Source: Gp6-AA40 sp963772955
GTDB taxonomy: Bacteria > Acidobacteriota > Vicinamibacteria > Vicinamibacterales > UBA2999
Direction of reading: 5' to 3'
Assembly: GCA_963772955.1 (NCBI GenBank)
Contig: CAVYZF010000009.1
Coordinates: forward strand, 1,426,001 to 1,490,000
DNA: 64,000 bases
Below the pieces are notes generated by a model. That model was not told the DNA's origin. It did not search any database and saw only the letters and a list, made by a program, of their open reading frames with translations. The stretch's first letter is position 1; each line of letters opens with the position of its first letter. Of this stretch, positions 40,226 to 48,252 are shown piece after piece. A program made the translations under genes and the position numbers.

Positions 40226-43200
40226 CTACTCCAGACCGAGCCAGGATCGTCGCAGCCAGCGCCGGAACAACGGTATCCGGAGCGAATATCGCGTCCCCTT
40301 GCGGCGGACGAGCCCCGTCAGCTCCATGTCGCCAAGCTCCTGATCGACGAGATGCGGGCTCACGGGCTCGCGTGCGACCTTGGCGAGGATGTCGGATCGA
40401 TCGGCGCCGTCTTCGTCCAGCGCCGCAATCGTCTCGACGATCGATCGCGATTCAGCGCTCAGATAGCCTGTCACGATTCCGAGGAAGTATTCACCACGCT
40501 GGGCCAGATACGCTTCCAGTGCGGATTGAGCCATCTCCTCCGTCACGTTGAGCGGGCGATCGGGGAACGTCTTCACCAACCGGCTACATAGCTGTCGGGC
40601 GACATACGGATGGCCGGCGGTCTCTTCGTAGATCATTCGCAGGCTCAGAGGATCGAACCGCACGCCCATCACCTCGCCGAGTCCCTGCACCATCTGATCG
40701 CACTCAGTGCGATCGAGTGGTGCCAGAAAGACCTCATCGTAGAACTGAAAGACCGGATTGTCGCGGCCGTCCCAGGTCGCCGTCCGGCACACGGCCGGAG
40801 ACGCACCGACGACGGCGGAGACGACGAAGTGCTCCTGCTGATACAGCCCGCGAATGTGCCGGAAGAAGTCCTGGTGCCCTTCGAATCCTGGCGTCCCACG
40901 AGTCGGAACCATCAACTCGATCTCGTCGAGCAGCAGGAGGACGTGGGGCAGCGGCCGGGAACTGCGCTCGAACGCCTGCCGGATCGCGAGCACGTCCGAA
41001 TGGAAATGGCCGGCAGCCGTCGTGACATCGCTCGCATCGTCCGGCGAGTGGAGCGAGGGGACGGTGATGTCGGGATGCTTGACGCGCATGTCGCGCACGA
41101 GGCTTTCGACGAGTCGCACGTAGACCTCGGCGACGCCACGCGATGATACGCCCTGCAGGTCGACATACGCGACCAGGTGATCGCGCGAGAGCTCGCGAAG
41201 GCGATAGACCAGCGACGTCTTGCCGATCTTCCGCAGGCCGAAGATGCCGAAGTTCTCGCCGCGGGAGATCTTGAGAACGAGCTGATTGATGAAGTGTCCG
41301 CGACCGAAGAACGTGGCGGCGTTCGAGACCGGGTTGTGCGCCTCGTAGACATCCGTGTGGCCGAGCCACTGATGCAGTGTCCGCTCGAGGTGCGTGCGGC
41401 TCCTGCCCTCGACGATCGCTTCGCGTGTGGTCTGCGCTTCGAGCGGGATGAGCGTGACCGAAGGGTCCTCCGTCATGAACGCGTAGATGAGCGCATAGAC
41501 GTCGTGACGGATCGCCTGGCCCGCGACGAGGAACGCAATTGCGTCGTCGGGCTTGCGCTCCAGCGCCTTGCGCTTCAGCCCGACGACGTCGTCCACGGTG
41601 ACGACGCCGGAGAAGCAGAAGACCTGTGTATCGACGAAGAGCGTGGCGATCTCCGCGGTGACCGACTCTTTCTTCGGTGACACGCGCCGTTCGACAGATG
41701 ACGCCGTCTCCTCGGTCGCCGCGTTCGTGACCTGCCATCCTGCGGTGGAGAAGTATGCCTCCGCGAGATCGCCGACGGGGAGGCGGTCGAGGATGTTCTC
41801 GATCGCCGTCATCGAGCGACGGTTCCACTCCGGGATCGAGACGGTCTGTTGCCAGGCGACGATTGCGTCCAGCCACCAGTTGCCCTCTTCGTTCAACTGT
41901 GCGACGCGAACGCGAACCTCGGGATCAACTGGTGTGTTTCCGGCAGACGCTGTTGCGGCGTATCGCCGGTGTGCCTCGATCAGCGCACGCAAGAGCAGCA
42001 TCGACGACCCGCGCCCGGCGAATGCGCGATCGAGATCACCGCGAGCAGCGGTCAGGTTGCCATCGTCCAGTGCACGATGCGCGCTGACGAGCGCGCGAGC
42101 TGCATCGTCGTCGTCGGCGCCTTGCCCGTCGCGGGCATACACCCCTGCGAGCGTGGCACGAATGGCGGGCGCCTCCTGCGCCAGGCGTTCGCCGATGACG
42201 AGGCGTGACGCGACTGGTAGCTTCCGCTGCGCGAGGTCGGTCAGTGCATCCGGCGGGCGTGCTGTGTGGGCGCGTAGATAGATGTGCGCCATCAGCTCGA
42301 GCGGTTCGAGTCGATCCGGTTGAAGCCGTGCGGCTCGCTCGGCTTCGTTGAGGGCGATATCGAACTGGCCCTGCGCGAACAGCGTGCGCGCGTAGCGGAT
42401 TGCCAACTCGGCGTTCTTCGTGTCGTGCGCCGATGCCGCCCTGTACGCGGCGAGCGCGGTCGCATCGGATCGGTCTACCCGCGAGTACTCGCGCGCGAGC
42501 AGACGAAACAGGCCGGCATTACCACTGTCGGTGGCCGATGCCCGCTCGACGACCGAAAGCGTCTTGGCAGGCAACGCTTTTTCGTATACCTCAGCGAGGC
42601 GATCGTAGGCGGTGACCGGAAACTTCGGCTGCGGCCCTGCAAGACCTTGCTCGTAGATCTCCACTGCGCGCTGCCTGTTGCCGCTCGTCCAGAAATGATC
42701 CGCGACGGCGGCGGCGACCTCAGGATCTCCGGCTTTGGCCTTGAGGTAGGCCTCGAACCGGTCGTCGAGGTTCGTGGTGAGACCGTGCGCAGTGACGAGG
42801 GCGACCGCCCTCGACAGCGTCTCGGCGTCCGCTGGATTGCGCGCGAGGACGCCTTCGTAGATCTTGAGCGCGCGCCCCGGTTGTCCGACGAAGTCCATGA
42901 ACCGGCCGCGACGACGAGGCGAGACGAGGAGGAGGGGAGGGCCGACGGCAACAACGGTCACGAGGCCGAGCAGCCACGTGTTTCGGCTGCGCCGCTCCGA
43001 CTCGATCGCCGAGACCTGCGTGATGATTTGCGTCGCAATTGTGCTGCCGGGCACCTCGGTGGCGAGGTCTTGCGCGGCGGTTCGAGCACCAGCGAGGTCG
43101 CCGTTCTTGAGCGCGGCCTGCGCACGGTCGGTGAGATTCTTCACCCGCGACTGATACTGGGTGTCCTGGAGCTTTTCGAGCAGCGCAGTTGCCCCCGCAT

Positions 43201-44701
43201 GTCGGGGCACAAATCGCAGGGCGAACTGCGCATTGGTGCGGGCGCCTTCCAGGTCGCCAGACTGAAGAAGACGCTGAGCGGTCTGGTACGCGCCGTCGGC
43301 ATCGATCACGGTGATTCGTGAGACAGCATCTTCGGTGGCCTGCACGATCACCGTCGTGTCGCGCAGCGCACCGGTCATCGTCTTGTTGAGCGTGAGCACG
43401 CGTTCGTAGTGGTCGCGCGCGACGCTCGACGGCGCCTTCTCTTCCTCGGCTTTGATTCCGAGTGCAAGTTCCTGTTGCAGATTCGCCGCGATCACGCGTT
43501 CCGCGACGTCCCGATAACGGGGACTGGCTTTGTTGAGAACCGCAAATCCCGCATAGGCATCGTCCCAACGACGTTCGTTGTAGGCGGCGTACGCCACTCC
43601 GTACTGCCCCTCGAGGGCCTGCGGATTCGTCGGCGCGATGGCGAGCGCGTCGGCGTATCGCTTTTCGCTGAGCGCGAGCTGCAGCGATGCCTGATTGATG
43701 CGGCCTGGAAGCTCGCTGACCAATGTCTTCGCGCGCGGGGAAATGAAGTCGACACCGGCCGAACGTTGTTGGGCCGATTGAAACGCTGAAAGCGCTTCCT
43801 TCCACCGCCCCGCTTTTGCTGCCGTGTCCGCCGCAACCAGGCTCTGGCCAATCTGCGCTTCAGTGATGTGAGAGGGCAGTTCTGCGACAAGAGCACGAAC
43901 CGCCTCCGAGGACGGTGTGGAGTTCTGCGCCGTTTGCTGCGAGCGCTGCAGGCTGGCGAGGGCGGTGTCGAAGGTGCCGTTGCGTAAGAGTTGCAGGCCT
44001 TCAGTTATGTCAGATCCGAGCGATGCCTCCGATAGGCGTGCAGGGATTTGCGTGAATTCGGCGTTCGTATCCGCACTCTCGGCGGACCTGTAACTCTCTG
44101 TTGCCTTGTCCCATGCGCGTGCGTTGAGCGCCTGATCGCCGGTCGCGAGCAGCGCCTGAATGCGCTGACGAGCAAGTACCGCCGGATCGGGGCCCCCGCC
44201 GCCGCCCCCGCCACCCCCGCCAGTGCCACCACCGCCGCCCCCTCCAGTCTCCGGGGGAAGCAGCTTCGCGAGCTCAGCTCGTGCCTGCGTGGAAATAGCC
44301 GTCCACTGCGTGTTCTCGGGATCGTTCGCGCGCACCTGAGTCTTTCGCGCCTCTTCGATTGATGCGACGGCGCGCTCGAGGAACCCTCTCTTGATCTGCG
44401 GGTCCTTCTCATTGCGTGCCAGCTCGAAGTACGCACGGCTGAGGTAGAAATCCGGCAGGAAGGGTTCGTAGAGGCCACCCTGACGCAGGACCGATCGACC
44501 AGGACGCGTGTTTGTGCTGAGTGCCTGCTGCTTGGCCAGTACCAGTTTTGTCTCGGCAGTCTTCCAATCGCTCTGACGGAGTGCCTTCAAACCGTCATCG
44601 TAGGTGACATACCACTGCGCCAACGCCGGCGAGGCAGAGGCCGTCCAGAGGCACACCGTACCCAGACTCACAGCGATCCATCGGATGATTGTCGGGGTCA
44701 C
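40226..44701 (-). CDS. envelope-spanning TPR protein with C-terminal STAND NTPase
   Basis: Protein of 1491 residues, first gene of the operon, starting at GTG. A signal peptide (TVCLWTASASPALAQ) leads to a TPR-like helical region interrupted by a Gly-rich linker (about 152-172). One membrane helix (about 573-593, LLGLVTVVAVGPPLLLV) and Arg-rich border follow. A second TPR array spans about 600-950. An unassigned alpha/beta segment near 1010-1100 (FVDTQVFCFSGVVTVDDVVGL) leads to an NTPase with FFGRG, Walker A GLRKIGKTSL near 1154 and Walker B LLLLDEIE near 1258. It ends in a winged helix. The NTPase half is a paralogue of that in the next gene. The layout suggests signal input outside the cytoplasm and a switch inside. 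Confidence 0.82.
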   Translation of the reverse strand: MTPTIIRWIAVSLGTVCLWTASASPALAQWYVTYDDGLKALRQSDWKTAETKLVLAKQQALSTNTRPGRSVLRQGGLYEPFLPDFYLSRAYFELARNEKDPQIKRGFLERAVASIEEARKTQVRANDPENTQWTAISTQARAELAKLLPPETGGGGGGGTGGGGGGGGGGPDPAVLARQRIQALLATGDQALNARAWDKATESYRSAESADTNAEFTQIPARLSEASLGSDITEGLQLLRNGTFDTALASLQRSQQTAQNSTPSSEAVRALVAELPSHITEAQIGQSLVAADTAAKAGRWKEALSAFQSAQQRSAGVDFISPRAKTLVSELPGRINQASLQLALSEKRYADALAIAPTNPQALEGQYGVAYAAYNERRWDDAYAGFAVLNKASPRYRDVAERVIAANLQQELALGIKAEEEKAPSSVARDHYERVLTLNKTMTGALRDTTVIVQATEDAVSRITVIDADGAYQTAQRLLQSGDLEGARTNAQFALRFVPRHAGATALLEKLQDTQYQSRVKNLTDRAQAALKNGDLAGARTAAQDLATEVPGSTIATQIITQVSAIESERRSRNTWLLGLVTVVAVGPPLLLVSPRRRGRFMDFVGQPGRALKIYEGVLARNPADAETLSRAVALVTAHGLTTNLDDRFEAYLKAKAGDPEVAAAVADHFWTSGNRQRAVEIYEQGLAGPQPKFPVTAYDRLAEVYEKALPAKTLSVVERASATDSGNAGLFRLLAREYSRVDRSDATALAAYRAASAHDTKNAELAIRYARTLFAQGQFDIALNEAERAARLQPDRLEPLELMAHIYLRAHTARPPDALTDLAQRKLPVASRLVIGERLAQEAPAIRATLAGVYARDGQGADDDDAARALVSAHRALDDGNLTAARGDLDRAFAGRGSSMLLLRALIEAHRRYAATASAGNTPVDPEVRVRVAQLNEEGNWWLDAIVAWQQTVSIPEWNRRSMTAIENILDRLPVGDLAEAYFSTAGWQVTNAATEETASSVERRVSPKKESVTAEIATLFVDTQVFCFSGVVTVDDVVGLKRKALERKPDDAIAFLVAGQAIRHDVYALIYAFMTEDPSVTLIPLEAQTTREAIVEGRSRTHLERTLHQWLGHTDVYEAHNPVSNAATFFGRGHFINQLVLKISRGENFGIFGLRKIGKTSLVYRLRELSRDHLVAYVDLQGVSSRGVAEVYVRLVESLVRDMRVKHPDITVPSLHSPDDASDVTTAAGHFHSDVLAIRQAFERSSRPLPHVLLLLDEIELMVPTRGTPGFEGHQDFFRHIRGLYQQEHFVVSAVVGASPAVCRTATWDGRDNPVFQFYDEVFLAPLDRTECDQMVQGLGEVMGVRFDPLSLRMIYEETAGHPYVARQLCSRLVKTFPDRPLNVTEEMAQSALEAYLAQRGEYFLGIVTGYLSAESRSIVETIAALDEDGADRSDILAKVAREPVSPHLVDQELGDMELTGLVRRKGTRYSLRIPLFRRWLRRSWLGLE

Positions 44702-44771
44702 CGCGTGCGTACTCTAGCAAACACACCCAGGCTGCGCCTGCGAAAATGCTAGACTCCTCGCCTCTGCACAC

Positions 44772-45827
44772 ATGATGACGCTGCGAATGCTCACCGGGGC
44801 GGCAGCGCTCGCCAAAGCAAACGTGACCCGGCTCTCGGGTCCTCTCAAGATCAATCTGTGCGTCACCTATGCGTGCCAGTACCGCTGCAAGACGTGCAAC
44901 ATCTGGCAACGCAAGCCAACGAACGAACTGACGCGCGACGAGCTGCTGTCGTTCGTCGACAAGAATCGCGACGCACACTGGCTCGATATCACGGGCGGCG
45001 AGATCTTTCTCCGCAAGGACATTCCGGACGTCTTCGATGCCATCGCGGCGACGTGGCGCCATCTTGCGGTGCTCCATTTTCCGACGAACGGCTTTCTCAC
45101 GGACTCGATCGTCGCGGTGGCGGAACGGCTGGCGCGACAGCGGTCGATCATGACGATCGTCACCGTGAGCCTCGACGGGGACGAGCAACTGAACGACAGT
45201 GTTCGCGGAATCAAGGGCGGTTTCCGCCGGCAGATCGCGACGTTTCGTGCCCTGCGGCGCATGAAGGGTATTCGCGCCGTGCTCGGCATGACGCTGTCTC
45301 GCTACAACGCCGGAACGTACGAGCACACCCTTGCCGCCTGTCAGCAAGAGATTCCCGATTTGCGTCCAGATGAATTTCACCTCAATGTGGCGCAGACGTC
45401 GGCGCACTACTACGGCAATGCCGACGATGCCGTCGAAGGTTCGCCGGAGGCATTGGCGGGCGATCTCGCGGCATATCGCGCGCACGCCCGCCGCACACTG
45501 ACGATCACCGGTCTCGTCGAGCGCGCGTATCTGAACCATCTCGACGCCTTTCTCCGCACCCGCAGGACCCCGATGCCGTGCCACGCGCTGCGATCGAGCT
45601 GCTTCATCGATCCGTGGGGCCGCGTGTTTCCGTGCATCACGTACTCGCGACCGGTCGGCAACCTGCGTGACACCGCGATGGACCTGCAGCCAATCTGGCA
45701 GGGGCGCGAGGCCACAGGGATCCAGTCCGAGATCTGGCAGGGGAAGTGCCCGCAGTGCTGGACTGCATGCGAGGCGTATCAGAGCATTCTCGGGAATCTT
45801 GTTCGCCCGCTGGTGTTCGCGCGTTAG
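44772..45827 (+). CDS. radical SAM/SPASM protein
   Basis: Protein of 351 residues. The radical SAM cluster motif is CQYRCKTC (C-x3-C-x2-C) near residue 35, followed by DITGGE and the strand VTVSLDGD. The C-terminal SPASM-like cysteines lie in CHALRSSC, VFPC and CPQCWTAC. Such proteins modify peptides, lipids or sugars. It heads a plus-strand cluster with a glycosyltransferase, a carbamoyltransferase and a membrane glycosyltransferase, so modification of a glycan or glycolipid is the best guess. It is divergent from the NTPase operon, 70 bases away. Confidence 0.82.
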   Translation: MMTLRMLTGAAALAKANVTRLSGPLKINLCVTYACQYRCKTCNIWQRKPTNELTRDELLSFVDKNRDAHWLDITGGEIFLRKDIPDVFDAIAATWRHLAVLHFPTNGFLTDSIVAVAERLARQRSIMTIVTVSLDGDEQLNDSVRGIKGGFRRQIATFRALRRMKGIRAVLGMTLSRYNAGTYEHTLAACQQEIPDLRPDEFHLNVAQTSAHYYGNADDAVEGSPEALAGDLAAYRAHARRTLTITGLVERAYLNHLDAFLRTRRTPMPCHALRSSCFIDPWGRVFPCITYSRPVGNLRDTAMDLQPIWQGREATGIQSEIWQGKCPQCWTACEAYQSILGNLVRPLVFAR

Positions 45828-45856
45828 GGACTTCCAACACCGGCGGACGCGACTCC

Positions 45857-46564
45857 ATGACTCCGAACCTCACTGCCGTCATCGCTGCCAAGGACGAAGC
45901 ACCCACGATCGGCGACGTGGTCACGCACGCGTGCCGTCTCGTGCCGCAGGTGATCGTGGTTGACGGCCATTCGACCGACGACACGCGCGCGATCGCCTGC
46001 CGGTGCGGCGCCCACGTGCTGTCGGATGGCGGGCGCGGCAAGGGCGACGCGATTCGGACTGCGATCCCGCACATCCGTGGCGACGTCACGGTGTTCCTCG
46101 ATGCCGACGGCTCGCACGTGGTCTGCGACATTCCGCGCCTGATCGAGCCGATTCTGCGCGGCGAGGCCGATCACGTGACCGCCTCGCGTCTGCTCGGCGG
46201 CTCGAGCGAGCTGCACGGCGGCTTCGACGAGTTCCTGCGGCTGGCCGGCAGCTCGTTCATCACGGCGTGCATCAACTGGCGCTTCGGCGTGCGGCTGAGC
46301 GACAGCCAGAACGGCTTTCGGGCCATCCGCACCTGCGTCCTGCGCGAGCTCGCGTTGCGCGAGAATCACACGACGATCGAGCAGGAGATGATCATGCGCA
46401 CGCTGCGGCTGGGGTACCGCGTCGCGGAGTGCCCCAGTCACGAGTTCGCCCGTCAGGTACGGGTACTCGCACGTCAACATCTGGCGCTCGGCTCCTCGCT
46501 ACGGCTGGAGCCTGCTTCGCAACCTGATCGCGTGATGCGCCGGGGAAGAGCGCAACGCCCGTGA
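45857..46564 (+). CDS. GT2 glycosyltransferase, dolichol-phosphate mannosyltransferase-like (C-terminus frameshifted)
   Basis: Starts at ATG 45857. The GT-A fold is clear: LTAVIAAKDEAPTIGDVV, then VIVVDGHSTDDT, the DxD-type FLDADGS and SDSQNGFRAI. The open frame continues to 46564 (235 residues), but its last 35 residues are not family-like. One frame away the sequence reads RYGYSHVNIWRSAPRYGWSLL to a stop at 46533-46535, the expected C-terminus, so one extra base lies near 46455. The enzyme would transfer a sugar from a nucleotide to a polyprenyl phosphate. Confidence 0.82.
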   Translation: MTPNLTAVIAAKDEAPTIGDVVTHACRLVPQVIVVDGHSTDDTRAIACRCGAHVLSDGGRGKGDAIRTAIPHIRGDVTVFLDADGSHVVCDIPRLIEPILRGEADHVTASRLLGGSSELHGGFDEFLRLAGSSFITACINWRFGVRLSDSQNGFRAIRTCVLRELALRENHTTIEQEMIMRTLRLGYRVAECPSHEFARQVRVLARQHLALGSSLRLEPASQPDRVMRRGRAQRP

Positions 46565-48252
46565 ACATCCTCGGCGTCTGGGACGGGCACGACGCCGGTG
46601 CCGCGCTGCTCGTCGATGGTCGTCTGGTCGCCGCCGTCAACGAAGAGCGCTTCACCCGGCGCAAGCTCGAGGTGCGATTTCCCCATGCTTCGATCGATGC
46701 CTGCCTGGCACTTGCCGGCATCGATGTGCGCAGCGTGGACGTCGTCGCCGTCTCGACGTCCGATATCGCGAAAACGCTGACACGTGTGTTCCCGTCTGCG
46801 AAGGAACGGTACTACCGCGTCCGGCGACGGAAGGTTGATGCCGGGCTGTCGGCCGTGCTGACGAGACGCCTCAAGCAACGGCTGACGCCATTCGGGCCGA
46901 TGCGGCTCTCGACGTCGATCAGCCGCCGCGCGATCGCGAGCGAGCTTCGCCGGACCGGAATCAGCACGCCACGACTCGAGATCTTCGACCATCACGAGTG
47001 CCACGCGTGGTGCGCCGTGAGCGTGGCCGCTGCGCCGTCGTGTGCCGTTCTCACCATCGATGGACTCGGTGATGGACTGTCTGCGACGACGAGCGTGTAT
47101 CGGAACGATCGCCTGACGCGGCTCACCGCGTCTTCTGCCGCACACTCACTCGGCGTCTTCTTCGAGCATGTCACCATGCTGCTCAACATGCGGGAGCTCG
47201 AAGACGAGGGCAAGGTGATGGCGCTGGCGGACTACACGGCGCCGGTCGCGGACGCCGACAACCCGCTCCTCGGTGTGCTGGCAGTGGAGGACGGCCGCAT
47301 TCGCGCGGTCTCGACGGGACCTGCGCTCGAGCGGCGTCTGAGACGCGTCCATTGGCGTTGCGCCAACGAGCAGTTCGCCCACATGGCGCAGCGCGTCGTC
47401 GAGGTCGTGTGCGCGGACCTCGCGCGAGATGCGGTGCAGCGATCGGGTGAGTCGTCGCTGGCCGTTGCCGGCGGTGTCGCCTCGAATATCAAGGCGACAC
47501 GGGCGATGCGTCTCACGGCGGGGGTGAGCGCGGTATCGGTGTTTCCGCACATGGGCGATGGCGGGTTGGCGCTCGGCGCGGCCATTGCGTGCGCCCGCGC
47601 CCATGGCGAAGCGCTCGCCATCGACCTGTCGCACCTCGATCTCGGTCCGGAGTACTCGCCGCACCAAATCGAGTCTGCTCTGTCGTCCCACGGGCTCTCG
47701 TATACCAAGCCGGCATGCATCGAGAGCGCGGTTGCCGATCTCCTGGCCCGCGATGCGATCGTGCTCTGGTTTCAGGGGCGTATGGAATACGGCCCGCGCG
47801 CGTTGGGCCACCGCAGCGTCCTTGCCCGGCCTGATCGCCCCTTGCTGCGCGACCGGCTCAATCGTGTCCTGAAGCGCCGGGCGTGGTACCAGCCGTTCTG
47901 TCCAAGTGTCCTCGAGTCCGAAGCCCCACGCCTGTTTGACGATTGGGACGCGCTGACGAACCCTCACATGACCATGGCGTACATGGTGAGGGAGCACTCT
48001 CGCGATGTCATGTCGGGAGTGGTCGGTCTTGACGGCTCGTGCCGTCCACAGATAGTTCCCGATGGAGCAAGCGGTCCCTTCGTGCGGCTGCTGCAGCAGA
48101 TGCGCGTGCGCATGGGCGTGGGCGCAGTGCTCAACACCAGCTTCAACGTTCACGGCGAGCCGCTCGTGTGCACACCGGAGGACGCGGTGGATGTCTACCT
48201 GCGATCGGGCGCGGATGCGATCGCCATGGGCTCCTGTCTGGTCGTCCGATGA
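46561..48252 (+). CDS. NodU/TobZ-family carbamoyltransferase
   Basis: Protein of 563 residues starting at GTG 46561. The N-terminal ASKHA-type domain begins ILGVWDGHDAGAALLVDGR. The iron-binding motif HHECHA is at about 140, and IDGLGDGLSATT follows. The YrdC-like C-terminal part has WFQGRMEYGPRALGHRSVLA and LNTSFNVHGEPLV. Members move a carbamoyl group onto hydroxyls of sugars or antibiotics. With the neighbouring glycosyltransferases it may decorate a glycan. ATGA overlap with the next gene. Confidence 0.92.
   Translation: MNILGVWDGHDAGAALLVDGRLVAAVNEERFTRRKLEVRFPHASIDACLALAGIDVRSVDVVAVSTSDIAKTLTRVFPSAKERYYRVRRRKVDAGLSAVLTRRLKQRLTPFGPMRLSTSISRRAIASELRRTGISTPRLEIFDHHECHAWCAVSVAAAPSCAVLTIDGLGDGLSATTSVYRNDRLTRLTASSAAHSLGVFFEHVTMLLNMRELEDEGKVMALADYTAPVADADNPLLGVLAVEDGRIRAVSTGPALERRLRRVHWRCANEQFAHMAQRVVEVVCADLARDAVQRSGESSLAVAGGVASNIKATRAMRLTAGVSAVSVFPHMGDGGLALGAAIACARAHGEALAIDLSHLDLGPEYSPHQIESALSSHGLSYTKPACIESAVADLLARDAIVLWFQGRMEYGPRALGHRSVLARPDRPLLRDRLNRVLKRRAWYQPFCPSVLESEAPRLFDDWDALTNPHMTMAYMVREHSRDVMSGVVGLDGSCRPQIVPDGASGPFVRLLQQMRVRMGVGAVLNTSFNVHGEPLVCTPEDAVDVYLRSGADAIAMGSCLVVR

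Noticed and set aside
41600..41700. Restriction-endonuclease-like domain in the TPR-NTPase protein
   Set aside because: The strand-helix pattern is suggestive, but I could not find a D...ExK-type active site, so no nuclease call is made.
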